Positions 44,382 through 54,471 are shown, counted from the first letter of the stretch. The stretch is 64,000 nucleotides of DNA from Magnetococcales bacterium (GCA_011089965.1 JAANAU010000002.1:104682-168681), one strand, 5' to 3'. Notes: generated by a model from the sequence alone, not told the origin. Made by a program: numbers and translations.

Positions 44382-46001
44382 TCAAGGATCAGTCACCAGG
44401 CGAACACGCTCCCCTTCCAGGATGTACCGTTCACCAGTCACCGGACAAACAGCCGCAGCTTCACCCGAAACTGGGAGTGCGAGCTTTTCGCCATGCCGAC
44501 TCATCCAACCGATCCGTCGGGCAGGATTGCCGGCCATCACCGCAAACGCCGGGACATCCCGCGTCACAACAGCACCCGCAGCGATGAAACTCCATTCGCC
44601 CAGACGGTGACCACAAACAATGGTCGCATTGGCACCGATGGTACAACCGCGCCCCACATGAGTTGCTGCAAATGCGTGCTTGCGCGATACATAGGCGCGC
44701 GGATTGGTCACATTGGTAAAAACCATGCTCGGACCACAAAACACCTCATCCTCCAGGATCACCCCTTCGTAAATCGAAACGTTGTTTTGGATCTTGCAGC
44801 CATTGCCCACGATGACGCGCGGTCCGATCACGACGTTCTGACCGATATTGACCCCTCTGCCAATGCGACTGTCCGGCAGAATATGGGAAAAATGCCAGAT
44901 TTTGCTGCCACTTCCGACCTCGACCCGCTCGTCCAGTTGCGCCGTGGGGTGCAGGAAATAATCACGCTGCAGTTCGGATCCGGCATGCAATAATTCCATC
45001 TTGCCGTTCTCCAGTGAGTTCTGGCAGGCATTGAGCACAGTCAAAACCCGCAATCCCTCCGCTGCATCGGTTCGCGGCGTCTGGCGCTTGGCAACACACT
45101 CCAGAAAGTGCAGGCATTCCGCCCTCAAGGGTTCATCTTCCTCCAATGAAACCGGATGCCCTTTATCCGGAACCGCCATGGGAATCTGGTTGTTCCATTG
45201 CACGCTGTGCGAATAGATGACCAATTTGTTCGTCCACGGCGCCGTATCATCGAAGACCGCCATCTGGCGTTCTCCAACCACGACCAGTTTCTGCTCCTTG
45301 AAAGGATGCAACCACGAAACAAAAACATGAGCCTGAACACCACAGGGAAAACTCAGCAGCGACATCGTTGTATCGGCAATGTGACGGTGCAGGAAATTCC
45401 CTCCATGGGCAATGACGCGATCCGGCATCTCGCGGACCAGACCCAGAATGATCGAAATATCATGCGGGGCAAAAGACCAGAGAACATTCTCCTCACGTCG
45501 CAATTTGCCCATATTCAGACGGTTGGAATAAATATAACGCAACTGCCCCAATTCACCGGCATCGACCATCTCCTTGAGCCTCAAAACTGCCGGGTGATAC
45601 CAGAGCAGGTGACCCACCATGAGAATCCGTCCCTGTTCCACTGCCAGACGGTGCAATTCAACCCCTTCGGTTGCCGAGAGGCATAACGGCTTTTCCACAA
45701 ACAGATCTTTGCCAGCGAGTAGAGCCTCCCGCACCATCTGGGCATGGGTGGAGGCAGGCGTGGCGATCACAACCGCATGAATCGCTGGATCGTTCAGCAC
45801 TTCACTATAGGCCAAAGTACTGCGCACCCCGGAGTATTGAGCCGTCAACCCATTCAAATGATCCTGATCCGCATCGCAGATCATCCGCAAAGCTCCAATG
45901 CGATGAAAATTGCGCACCAGATTTTTTCCCCAGTACCCTGTTCCCACCACCGCAACGTTTGGAAGAGAGTTGGCCGTGAAATCGACCCGATTGACTTGCA
46001 T
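44382..46001 (-). CDS. Fusion of WbpB-like NAD-dependent sugar oxidase and WbpD-like N-acetyltransferase
   Basis: About 539 residues. Residues 1-340 are a Gfo/Idh/MocA oxidoreductase (VAVVGTGYWGKNLVRNF, VVIATPASTHAQMVREALLAGKDLFVEKPLC). Residues about 350-539 are a left-handed beta-helix acyltransferase (HILPDSRIGRGVNIGQNVVIGP, NNVSIYEGV, GANATIVCGH, IAAGAVVTRDVP, GNPAR). WbpB oxidises C3 of UDP-GlcNAcA and WbpD acetylates the C3 amine, so both flank the aminotransferase step encoded next door. An in-frame ATG at 46043 could add 14 residues. Confidence 0.93.
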   Translation of the reverse strand: MQVNRVDFTANSLPNVAVVGTGYWGKNLVRNFHRIGALRMICDADQDHLNGLTAQYSGVRSTLAYSEVLNDPAIHAVVIATPASTHAQMVREALLAGKDLFVEKPLCLSATEGVELHRLAVEQGRILMVGHLLWYHPAVLRLKEMVDAGELGQLRYIYSNRLNMGKLRREENVLWSFAPHDISIILGLVREMPDRVIAHGGNFLHRHIADTTMSLLSFPCGVQAHVFVSWLHPFKEQKLVVVGERQMAVFDDTAPWTNKLVIYSHSVQWNNQIPMAVPDKGHPVSLEEDEPLRAECLHFLECVAKRQTPRTDAAEGLRVLTVLNACQNSLENGKMELLHAGSELQRDYFLHPTAQLDERVEVGSGSKIWHFSHILPDSRIGRGVNIGQNVVIGPRVIVGNGCKIQNNVSIYEGVILEDEVFCGPSMVFTNVTNPRAYVSRKHAFAATHVGRGCTIGANATIVCGHRLGEWSFIAAGAVVTRDVPAFAVMAGNPARRIGWMSRHGEKLALPVSGEAAAVCPVTGERYILEGERVRLVTDP

Positions 46002-46049
46002 GACCTCAATTGACCTCTTGATCAAGAACAAAAACACAATCATCCATTT

Positions 46050-47489
46050 TCAATGAAATACATGCCTCAGAATGTAATCCTTCAACATGTCGACACCTGC
46101 GTAGGCATAACGCCTCACCTGATCGACTGAACGGACCGAACGTAACGCCCGCCAGATTTGCACCGGACGAAAATAGAATTCATTCATGGCGCTATGGCAT
46201 AACTGTTTCATTTCATTGTCTCCCATGGTTGTCCAGGGGCGTCCCATGAAGTCGTTCACCTCTTTTGGCTGGCTCAAATAATCGGCCCAAAAATCGTTTT
46301 GGGTATGAGGCAGATAGTGCTTGCGGTACAATTCGGTCTCCGGAAAGGCAACCAGAGTATTGAAGATAGCAAAGTCCAATGGCAATCGCTTGGCAAAATC
46401 GATGGTCTGACGGGCAGTTTCCGGAGTTTCTCCCGGAGCACCGATCAGGAAATAACCGAAAGTGCTGATCCCCAACTCCGCTGTCTTTTTGATGATCCGT
46501 TCAGCCCGTTCGATCTTGACCGGCTTTCTCAACCCCTGCAAAATCTCTTCATTGCCCGATTCCACCCCATAAAAAATGCGATAACAGCCCGCCTCGCGCA
46601 GCGCCTCCAGCAACTCCTCGTTCATCATCTTCAAAGTACTACGCACATTCCAAACCATCTTCTTGTGCAGCCCCTTGGTGATCAATAATTGACAAATATC
46701 GAAAACCCGCTGCTTCTCTACCGTAAAACTTGAGTCAAAAATATCCACCTCACGAATGCCATGCTGTTCATAACACTGCTCAAATTCTGCCACTACGTTT
46801 TCAGCACTACGGGCGCGCCAACGGGTCTGAGCCGCCTCACAGAAGATGCAAGGATACGGACATCCGCGACTGGAATTGAAAACCGTGTAGTTGCGGTAGG
46901 TGCTGATGAAATTGAAATAGACTTCGTTGGGGACCAGATGACGCGCCGGAAATGGTGTGGCATCCAGATCCATGTTCTTGGGTGCTGGCCCGGAATAGTG
47001 AATCCGGTCTCCCTCGCGCCACACGAGACCAAGCAGCCCAACCAGTGATTCGTTGGCCTTGAGTCGACGTATGAACTCCGGCAATACCATTTCCGCTTCA
47101 CCGACACAGCCATAATCGACCACAGGACAGTGTCGCAAGGTCTCTTCCGGAAAAATCGACATGTGTACGCCACCGAAAAGAATCCTGACCTCCGGCAGAA
47201 GCTCCTTGAAGAACACCGCAAACGATTTGGCCTGATGAAAATGGGAGGTATAGACAGACAAGGCAATGATATCCGGACAAAACCTTTTCAGGGCAACGCT
47301 CAATGCCGACTCGTCCATACGCATACCGACCATGTCGTAATAGACGATCTCCACCCCGATCTGCTCCAGCACTGCGGCCACATACAACAACTGAATATTC
47401 GGCATGTGACCGAAATGTTTCATGACCGTCTTGTTGCCCGGTTCATTGGCGATACGGTTCACATTGTAATGCACAAGGGCGATTTTCAT
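46050..47489 (-). CDS. B12-binding-domain radical SAM protein
   Basis: 479 residues. The N-terminal cobalamin-binding-like domain (IALSVYTSHFHQAKSF, LFGGVHMSIFPEE) is followed by the radical-SAM motif CPYPCIFCE near 220 and FGYFLIGAPGETPETA. Such enzymes methylate or rearrange unactivated carbons in natural products and lipids; hopanoid and polysaccharide loci often have one. Substrate not inferable. Its ATG overlaps the stop of the upstream glycosyltransferase gene (ATGA), so it belongs to the operon. Confidence 0.88.
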   Translation of the reverse strand: MKIALVHYNVNRIANEPGNKTVMKHFGHMPNIQLLYVAAVLEQIGVEIVYYDMVGMRMDESALSVALKRFCPDIIALSVYTSHFHQAKSFAVFFKELLPEVRILFGGVHMSIFPEETLRHCPVVDYGCVGEAEMVLPEFIRRLKANESLVGLLGLVWREGDRIHYSGPAPKNMDLDATPFPARHLVPNEVYFNFISTYRNYTVFNSSRGCPYPCIFCEAAQTRWRARSAENVVAEFEQCYEQHGIREVDIFDSSFTVEKQRVFDICQLLITKGLHKKMVWNVRSTLKMMNEELLEALREAGCYRIFYGVESGNEEILQGLRKPVKIERAERIIKKTAELGISTFGYFLIGAPGETPETARQTIDFAKRLPLDFAIFNTLVAFPETELYRKHYLPHTQNDFWADYLSQPKEVNDFMGRPWTTMGDNEMKQLCHSAMNEFYFRPVQIWRALRSVRSVDQVRRYAYAGVDMLKDYILRHVFH

Positions 47490-48616
47490 GGCAATAACGG
47501 TGCGCCTCCCTTCAAGGCTTCATCAGATCCTTTCATGGACTCTTTCCCTGAACGCATTTGGACCACACTCCCTTCCATGTCCGTCAAACGCCTGTTCAAG
47601 ATACGATTTTGACGCACGATTTCAGAAAAATAATAGTGACTTTGCTTGATCACAAGAGAAAACAGAAAAATGATCAGACCAATGAACGCAAACATGCCTC
47701 CGGTCAACAAGGTTTGCGGATATTCCAGGAAACCCTCTTGCAGACCTAATGTAACAGCCTGACTGATGGAATGCACATCCGGCCAGACATCGACGGCCTT
47801 GGCCAGAACCCGAAATCCAAACCAGCCGCACATGTAAAAACCCGTGAGCAGAAACAATAACCCCATGAGCATGAAAATGATCGATGGACGAAACAACCAA
47901 CCCATCTGCAAATAGATCTGAATGCTTTGCAGAATGCGCATTTTGGAGACCCGTGAAATCCCGGCGGCCTGCAATTTTTCGATGCGCCATTCCAGAACAG
48001 CCGGCAGTTCAACCACCCGCAACTGATGGATGGAGGCCTTCAGGATGGTCTCCAACTGGATCTCCATACCATTGGCCGACAAAAGCAGATCATCGAGAAT
48101 CTCCCGCCGGTAGGCCCGCACCACGCAGGTAATGGTATGCACAGGATATGGACACATCCTGGCCAGGAAATGATTGCCCCACCGACTAAGAAACAAACGA
48201 TAACCCGGTACATTGCGCACAACCCCACCCGGGGCATAAGGCGAAGCCAGCACGATGTCGGCTTTCCGGGCAAACAGTGTATCATAAAGCTGCCAAATAT
48301 AATCAGGATGATAACTCAAATCCGCATCCCAGGTAAGAACCGTGGCCCCTCGCGCCAAGGCAAAACCGGTACGCAATGCACGACCTTGACCATAATTGCT
48401 CGGATGATGCGCAACCCGTATGCGTTGGTCTGCACGGGCAGCCTCATCCAACAAAGCAGCCGTACCATCCTGACTGCCATCATTGACCAGAATCAACTCC
48501 CAGGCAAGATCAGGTCGCATCTCCAACACCTGCACAACCTGGACAATGGTGGCATGCATGATCGCATCCTCATTGTAAGCCGCAATAACCATGGTAAGAT
48601 CGATGGAACGCATCAT
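47486..48616 (-). CDS. Family 2 glycosyltransferase with C-terminal membrane helices
   Basis: 376 residues. The GT-A core has MVIAAYNEDAI, ELILVNDGSQDGT and VLTWDADLSYHPDYI (DXD-like DAD). From about residue 240 two or more membrane helices follow, as in polyprenyl-phosphate sugar transferases (DPM/ArnC-like). Probably loads a sugar on undecaprenyl phosphate or a lipid-linked glycan. Overlaps asnB by ATGA. Confidence 0.88.
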   Translation of the reverse strand: MMRSIDLTMVIAAYNEDAIMHATIVQVVQVLEMRPDLAWELILVNDGSQDGTAALLDEAARADQRIRVAHHPSNYGQGRALRTGFALARGATVLTWDADLSYHPDYIWQLYDTLFARKADIVLASPYAPGGVVRNVPGYRLFLSRWGNHFLARMCPYPVHTITCVVRAYRREILDDLLLSANGMEIQLETILKASIHQLRVVELPAVLEWRIEKLQAAGISRVSKMRILQSIQIYLQMGWLFRPSIIFMLMGLLFLLTGFYMCGWFGFRVLAKAVDVWPDVHSISQAVTLGLQEGFLEYPQTLLTGGMFAFIGLIIFLFSLVIKQSHYYFSEIVRQNRILNRRLTDMEGSVVQMRSGKESMKGSDEALKGGAPLLP

Positions 48617-50538
48617 GAAACTATCCGTTTACTGGCATAATAGCCGTCAAAAAATTGCTGAAACCAGATCTCCAGGCTCAACACCCCCCAGACCTGACGA
48701 TCAAAACGGAAGTTCTTGGCTTCAAGCAGACGGGTCAAAGCGTGACGGTCAAAGATACCCCGCCCAAGACATCTCTCGGATAAAAGCGTATCCAGCACGA
48801 ACTCACGAATCTGGCCAGCATGCCACCATTCGTTCAGAGGAACGGGGAAGCCCATCTTGTCCTTGCGCTGCATAACAGAAGGTGGCAACAGATTACGCAC
48901 CGCATGGCGGAAGATGTACTTCAGTTCCCCATTTTTGTACTTGATGCGGGGGGGTATGGTCGCGGCCATGGCCGCCAGCCGGGTATCCAGCAAAGGAACC
49001 CGCGACTCCAAAGAGACAGCCATGCTCACCCGGTCCTCAACCTGAAGAAGGGCGGGCAACAAGGTCACCTGATCAAAGGCGGTCATCTTGTTGAGATAAG
49101 AGCCGGTTGCCGCCCGATGGAAAATGTCCCGAAACGCACCAAAAATGGTTTCCGGGTCGTATTGACTCACCAGATCGGCATGCAGGAGGGTGGACAAGAG
49201 ATGACAACGGTCCACCAGTCGGAAATAACGACGATCCATGGCAGCGAACAAACCCTCCTGCCAGAATGATTGCAACATGGGAACATACTGTCGCAACAAA
49301 GGCAGGTTGGTGATAATCGACTCCAGGGTCAGGATGTGCCTTCCCTCTTCCCGGGTCTCAAAAATCTCTCCTTTGAGACATTGTTCCAAATAGGCCACCA
49401 GATACCGAGCATACCCCCCGAACAGTTCATCCCCACCCAAGCCGCTCAAAATAACCGTGACGTGTTCACGGGCAGCCTTGGAAACCAGATATTGTGGAAA
49501 CAGTCCAGGGCCAGCAGCAGGTTCATCCATGGCATGGATCAACCCGGGAAGAAGATCCACGAACTGCTTGGCCGTCGGAGTCACGACATGCAGATCAATA
49601 CTATACTGATCAGCAATAGCCTGGGCGTGATGGCTTTCATCATAGGACGGAGTCTCGGTGAAGCGACCGTGAAAGGCGTGCAACCCTTCTGCCAGATGCA
49701 TTGCAGAAAGTGACGTCACCACCCCGGAGTCCAATCCTCCGGAAAGATAACACCCCACCGGCACATCGCTCACCAATTGCTGGCGAACCGAATCCTGCAA
49801 CAACAAAATCAAATGATCAACCGCATAATCTTCGCTGTAACGGTCATTGATCGTATAGTCCACCGTCCAGTATCGCTGGATGCGGGGTTGCTCCCATCCA
49901 TGCCGCCACTCCAACGTATGCCCCGGGGGCACGGCATGTATCCCCTGAAAGAGGCTGGAACCTTCCAGACAGAATTGAAAGGTCAGATATTCAAAAAGGG
50001 CCGTTTGATTGAGTTGCACGGACAATGCCGGATGGAAAAACAGTGCCTTGATCTCAGAGGCAAAGAGCAACTCCCCCTCCGAAGTGACCGTATAATATAA
50101 AGGTTTAATACCGAACGGATCTCTTGCACACAACAAATATCTCTCTTGTTTGTTATACAAAGCAAAGGCAAACATCCCATTCAGCCGATGCAAACCAGAC
50201 GATCCATGGGCTTCCAGAAGTTTTAATAAAACTTCTGTATCTGAAAAAGTACGAAATCTGACACCTTTTATCAATAACTGCTGCCGCAACTTCTGATAAT
50301 TATAAATTTCGCCGTTGTAAACCAGAACCAGATTACCGTCATTTGAAAGCATGGGTTGATGCCCATGTTCCAGATCAATGATCGCCAAACGACGATGGCC
50401 GAACACATGGTATTCATCCCCGTCCTGACCCTCTCCATCCGGCCCCCGATGAGCCATGGATCGCATCATATCGGTCAAAATGCGGACTTTCTCTGGACTC
50501 TGGCAGTTTGTGCCGATGATACCGCCAATTCCACACAT
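48613..50538 (-). CDS. asnB: Glutamine-hydrolysing asparagine synthase-type amidotransferase
   Basis: 641 residues from ATG 50538 with Cys2 as nucleophile (MCGIGGIIG). A class II glutaminase domain with AHRGPDGEG and YNGEIYN is followed by the PP-loop SGGLDSGVVTSL near 266 and LSGLGGDELFGGYARY. GGAAGGA precedes the ATG. Family members in polysaccharide loci often amidate uronic acids instead of making asparagine, and this one is the first gene of a uronic-acid operon. Amidation of the diacetamido-uronate is a reasonable inference. Confidence 0.92.
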   Translation of the reverse strand: MCGIGGIIGTNCQSPEKVRILTDMMRSMAHRGPDGEGQDGDEYHVFGHRRLAIIDLEHGHQPMLSNDGNLVLVYNGEIYNYQKLRQQLLIKGVRFRTFSDTEVLLKLLEAHGSSGLHRLNGMFAFALYNKQERYLLCARDPFGIKPLYYTVTSEGELLFASEIKALFFHPALSVQLNQTALFEYLTFQFCLEGSSLFQGIHAVPPGHTLEWRHGWEQPRIQRYWTVDYTINDRYSEDYAVDHLILLLQDSVRQQLVSDVPVGCYLSGGLDSGVVTSLSAMHLAEGLHAFHGRFTETPSYDESHHAQAIADQYSIDLHVVTPTAKQFVDLLPGLIHAMDEPAAGPGLFPQYLVSKAAREHVTVILSGLGGDELFGGYARYLVAYLEQCLKGEIFETREEGRHILTLESIITNLPLLRQYVPMLQSFWQEGLFAAMDRRYFRLVDRCHLLSTLLHADLVSQYDPETIFGAFRDIFHRAATGSYLNKMTAFDQVTLLPALLQVEDRVSMAVSLESRVPLLDTRLAAMAATIPPRIKYKNGELKYIFRHAVRNLLPPSVMQRKDKMGFPVPLNEWWHAGQIREFVLDTLLSERCLGRGIFDRHALTRLLEAKNFRFDRQVWGVLSLEIWFQQFFDGYYASKRIVS

Positions 50539-51241
50539 ACCGTCCTTCCTCGCACAAGCCATGATTGCCAATTAATGCACATCAGGATAAGAACACACGA
50601 CTTTCGAAAAATATGCAAGGGGAATTCAAGCAATGATTCAACCCCCTCCTCTGGAGCAAGCCAAACCGATCAACATCACCATCATTCCGTTTGCCAAACA
50701 GTCGCATGGTGCAACATGGAGAAATCAGACACGTCACATCAGAGTGTTTTTTCTTTTATTTTATCAGTTTATCAGCAAGACACAACATGGGCGACCAGTT
50801 TTCGATAACCGGAAGGCTTGACGATTTCATACAAATTGGCGACATTATGCTCGATTCCAAATCACCCGTGTCACAGGGCGATTGATCTTTTAAACCGCGA
50901 CCATCACGGGATGCGTCAATTTTATTAAAGGGGTCCAGGGGGTGTGTCCGAGATGTTCCAGTAGTCTCATTGACTGAGAGGTGTCAATCCAGAAAATTGT
51001 CCGTTCGTCTGGTAGCCTGATCCACTTTTGACCGGGTGACCGGTGGTTTTGGTTTAAAAATATTAAACCCCTGGAGGATGAATCCCCCAGACCCCCTCTT
51101 TTCTTTCAATCATTAGGATGTTTATGCCCGGCTGAAAAGACGCCGGACAGCCTCTGATGCACATCCCGGCATGAGCGCCCCAACGCGTCCCGGGATGGAT
51201 CCAATGCCTTTCGACGCAACGGGGCGGAAAATGGGAGAGTC
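50539..51241. other. 703-bp intergenic region with promoters and a MITE-like repeat
   Basis: No convincing gene. It must hold the promoter of the leftward asnB operon and that of the rightward methyltransferase. The repeat at 50888-51059 occupies the middle. Between 51061 and 51110 a G/C-rich CCCCTGG...CCCCCAGACCCCC segment is of the same kind as the hairpins found near 55400. Confidence 0.5.
50888..51059. repeat. MITE-like intergenic repeat, copy 1
   Basis: Imperfect terminal inverted repeats TTTTAAACCGCGACCA (left) and TTTTAAACCAAAACCA (right, reverse complement), matching at 13 of 16. Internal blocks ACGGGATGCG (50906-50915) and AGGGGTCCAG (50929-50938), 13 nt apart, recur with the same spacing in the copy at 55341-55494. 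No coding capacity. Confidence 0.6.
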
Positions 51242-52012
51242 ATGAACCCAATGAACGACTCGATTGCAACAAATACTGGCCGCTTATACGCTTCAATCTG
51301 GGATCGTTTTTCAAAAGAGGAGTGGGAACGATTTTCCAATGATCATTTTCATCGATGGTCCCCCCTGCCATTGCCTTCAGGATTTCTGAAAGATCAGATC
51401 TGTCTGGATGCTGGCTGCGGCAGCGGTCGGGCCGTGCGATCCATGCTTCTGGAAGGTGCTGCCAAGGTCTATGCAATCGACATGGGGGAAGGGTGCATTC
51501 GCAATACAACAGAACGAAATGCCGAATATGCAGACCGATTGGATGCCCGTCTCGCTTCGGTATTGAACATCCCCTTCGAGGATAACACCTTCGATTTTGT
51601 CCACTGCGATGGGGTATTGCATCACACCACAGATCCACAGGGCGGATTCCGGGAACTGCATCGCGTTCTGAAACCAGGCGGAAAAATGGTCATGGCCGTG
51701 TACGGAAAAGGGGGTCTGATGAATCTGGCCATCTATACCTCCCGACTCTTTCGCCATTTGATTCCGGAAGCGGTTACCTGGAAATTATGTCACCTCATCA
51801 GCAACAATCCGGTTACCTGGTATGCGATCATGGACTGCATGTATGTTCCGATCCGTGCAAACTACCGCGACCACGAAATCCGCGCCTGGTTCGACGCCCT
51901 GGGCTATCGTGATGTGATCCGACTCGACTCGACTTGGGGAGCCTATGGCATGGGACGCTGGATGAATGGTGAAGGCTATCTGAAATTCCTGGCTGAAAAA
52001 CCTAAAACGTAA
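51242..52012 (+). CDS. Class I SAM-dependent methyltransferase
   Basis: 256 residues. Motif I CLDAGCGSGRAVR, the post-I acidic AIDMGEG, DFVHCDGVLHHTTDP and the HRVLKPGGKMVMAVYG segment mark a UbiE/type 11 methyltransferase. GGGAGAG precedes the ATG. It lies beside the polysaccharide operon and probably modifies a glycan or lipid carrier; substrate unknown. Confidence 0.87.
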   Translation: MNPMNDSIATNTGRLYASIWDRFSKEEWERFSNDHFHRWSPLPLPSGFLKDQICLDAGCGSGRAVRSMLLEGAAKVYAIDMGEGCIRNTTERNAEYADRLDARLASVLNIPFEDNTFDFVHCDGVLHHTTDPQGGFRELHRVLKPGGKMVMAVYGKGGLMNLAIYTSRLFRHLIPEAVTWKLCHLISNNPVTWYAIMDCMYVPIRANYRDHEIRAWFDALGYRDVIRLDSTWGAYGMGRWMNGEGYLKFLAEKPKT

Positions 52013-52070
52013 AACCCGGAGTTCGCTCGATCTTCCAACCCACGCCCGGCAAACTCCGTGAAGGCCATTC

Positions 52071-52952
52071 ATGATCGATTCCACATCTGCCGTCATCCCC
52101 TGGCACTGCCCTTCCTGCTCCAGACCCCACCAGCAGAGGCAGTTCGATTTCTCACTGTCCTGGAAAGATACTCCATTCGATATTTTTCGCTGCATATGCG
52201 GCATGCTCTACTCCTCGTATGCACTGCGACATGAAGCACCCGACATCTACGATCTGAATTATTACAATAGCGAACGATACCGCAATACAAATGCCCGACA
52301 GGCCTATATTCAGCACATCGCAGCACATATGGAACAGGCATTGACAAACCATCCGGTTGCAGGTCGCAAACTCCTGGATATCGGCTGCGCCACCGGTGAT
52401 TTCGTCTCCTGGGCATCTGCTGCGGGATGGGAAGCCGAAGGGGTCGACATCTCGGAAGATGCGGTCGCCGAGGGATGCGCCCGGGGACTCCCTTTACGAC
52501 AACAGGATCTGACCGGATTGCCGACAGAAGGTCATCGATATGATGTGGTGACAGCCTGGGATCTTCTGGAGCATCTGCCAGACATGTCCCTGCTGCTGTC
52601 CGTGGCCCGATCCATTTTGACCCCCCAGGGTGTTCTGGTACTCAAAACCGTCAGTTCAGAATCGATTATCGAATCATTGGCACGCCTGTTGTTGCGCGCC
52701 AGTGCCGGTCGGCTGCAAACCCCGCTCCAACGGATCTATGTTCCTGGTCATCTTTACTATTTCACACCCCAGGCCCTGCAACAGTTCCTGCACAGGCACC
52801 AATGGGAGATCCTTTTGTTGAACCAGGCCGACACGCCGTCCAGCGCCCTGTCATCCTCCCGAATCACACAACTGGGACTGGATACGGTTTTCAGCGTGCA
52901 AAAAAGGCTGGCACGCTGCTATGAACTGGTCGTCGCCTGTCGACCAAAATAA
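52071..52952 (+). CDS. Class I methyltransferase with N-terminal zinc-ribbon-like segment
   Basis: 293 residues. Four cysteines near the N-terminus (CPSC and CICG) suggest a zinc ribbon. The methyltransferase core is LLDIGCATGDFVSWA, AEGVDISEDAV, DVVTAWDLLEHLPD and SILTPQGVLVLKTV. This architecture is common in sugar or glycan methyltransferases. Follows the preceding methyltransferase by 58 nt on the same strand. Confidence 0.86.
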   Translation: MIDSTSAVIPWHCPSCSRPHQQRQFDFSLSWKDTPFDIFRCICGMLYSSYALRHEAPDIYDLNYYNSERYRNTNARQAYIQHIAAHMEQALTNHPVAGRKLLDIGCATGDFVSWASAAGWEAEGVDISEDAVAEGCARGLPLRQQDLTGLPTEGHRYDVVTAWDLLEHLPDMSLLLSVARSILTPQGVLVLKTVSSESIIESLARLLLRASAGRLQTPLQRIYVPGHLYYFTPQALQQFLHRHQWEILLLNQADTPSSALSSSRITQLGLDTVFSVQKRLARCYELVVACRPK

Positions 52953-53040
52953 TATAAGTGATGTTTTTGTGATTCCTGCGTGATCCATGCTGCAAGGCAT
53001 TACTCTCAAATACTCATACCATCCACAAGAACAAATAAAA

Positions 53041-53877
53041 TCAACGCCCAGCCAACGGATCCACACTGGTCAGAAACCGCTCAATCCCCTGCTCCACCAC
53101 GCGTCCACCCTTGCTGACACTGGTATTATGACCCCCGGTGGTCTCCAAGAAATTCTTGGGAGCACGGAGTGCATCAAACAAAATACGACCATGATGCACC
53201 GGAATCACCTCATCATCGCGGCTGTGAATGATCAATACCGGCATGCGCACCAGGCCAATCCGCGCCAGATTGTCAAAATGGATCCGACTCAACCACTGAA
53301 TCGGCAAATAAGGATACAACTCCTGCCCCACGGCGGGAATCGACTGAAAAGTGCCTTCGAGAATCAACGCGCGCGCCGGATGGCGGACCGCAAGCCATGT
53401 GGCCGCCCCACCCCCGAGCGAGTGCCCATAATAAATGATCTTCTGCGCAGAAACACCCAACACCTCGGTCAGGTAACGATAAGCCGCCTCCGAGTCGGCA
53501 TACACCTCCAACTCTCCCGGCTCCCCCGTACTCTCTCCATACCCGCGATAATCAAACAACAATATGCCCAAACCCAATCGTCGAAACAGCTCGGCATGCC
53601 CGCGCAAACCCGAAATCACACTGGCATTGCCATGAAAGAACAATACAACCGGTTTCTCCGGATCCCCCGGAATCCACCAACCGTGGATGCGGTGCCCCTG
53701 ACTGTCAAACACCACCTCGCCAAAACGCATCCCCCACTGTTCCGGCGTGGCATCCAACCCCTGACGTGGATGAAACACCATGCCAGACTGCGCCCAGTAC
53801 AGATGACCCGCCACCCCGCCATAACCCACCAAACCAACCAGGACCACTCCAACCAGCAGCTCACGCAGCACAGTCAC
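53041..53877 (-). CDS. Membrane-anchored alpha/beta hydrolase
   Basis: 278 residues from a GTG that overlaps the Nudix stop (GTGA). An N-terminal helix (LLVGVVLVGLVGYGGVAGHL) anchors it. The alpha/beta-hydrolase set is VVLFFHGNAS, the nucleophile GHSLGGG, the acid in HSRDDEV and the His in TTGGHNTS. It resembles BEM46/YfhR-type hydrolases of unknown substrate. Co-translated with the Nudix gene. Confidence 0.87.
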   Translation of the reverse strand: MTVLRELLVGVVLVGLVGYGGVAGHLYWAQSGMVFHPRQGLDATPEQWGMRFGEVVFDSQGHRIHGWWIPGDPEKPVVLFFHGNASVISGLRGHAELFRRLGLGILLFDYRGYGESTGEPGELEVYADSEAAYRYLTEVLGVSAQKIIYYGHSLGGGAATWLAVRHPARALILEGTFQSIPAVGQELYPYLPIQWLSRIHFDNLARIGLVRMPVLIIHSRDDEVIPVHHGRILFDALRAPKNFLETTGGHNTSVSKGGRVVEQGIERFLTSVDPLAGR

Positions 53878-54299
53878 GACTCCATACGCGCCAGAAACCC
53901 GGGAACCTGAAGCATCAATTTCTGCAATTGCCCCTCCCGTGTCCGGTTGACCGCCTCTTCCAAAGAGAGCCAGACCCGCTCCCGGGTGTTCTCCAACCAC
54001 TGATCACGCACCTTCTCCACCCGCATCACAAACACCTCAGCCACACAGGTTCCCCCCCATTTCTCATATTCAAACATCCCAATCGAGTCGGAGAACACCA
54101 CTCCCTCAATTCCGGCCTCCTCCAACGCCTCCTTGGCCGCAGAAACCGCCGGAGTCAAATTCGGCTCCACGATCCCCTTGGGAATGACCCAACGCTGTCC
54201 GGTGCGCGATGAAATCATCAACACCTGCAACTCCACACCACTGCCGCGCACCGGAATGACTGCGGATTGCCTATAATAATAATCCGGATATGGACTCAT
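53874..54299 (-). CDS. Nudix hydrolase
   Basis: 141 residues from an ATG with AAGGAG 8 nt upstream. The Nudix box is recognisable as a variant: PKGIVEPN....SAAKEALEEAGIEG (Lys replaces the usual Arg of REXXEE). The N-terminus resembles diadenosine/diphosphoinositol polyphosphate hydrolases (QRWVIPKG). It lies divergently next to polyphosphate kinase 2, so phosphate-rich substrates are plausible. Confidence 0.82.
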   Translation of the reverse strand: MSPYPDYYYRQSAVIPVRGSGVELQVLMISSRTGQRWVIPKGIVEPNLTPAVSAAKEALEEAGIEGVVFSDSIGMFEYEKWGGTCVAEVFVMRVEKVRDQWLENTRERVWLSLEEAVNRTREGQLQKLMLQVPGFLARMES

Positions 54300-54471
54300 C
54301 TCACCATCTCCTTGCAACACACACAATAACCACTCCCCCACCGCAAACATAGCAGCATTTGTCCAATCATGCCAACAGCGCGCACACCAACTCGACAAAA
54401 CCCTGGCAGCGCGACTACCATGATACCCTCTTTTCTTCTTCCCACGCTGTACCCTTTGCGGAGATGCCATC

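Noticed and set aside
53766-54212. Plus-strand frame across the hydrolase/Nudix junction
   Set aside because: Antisense to two overlapping genes with clear motifs and a GTGA junction.
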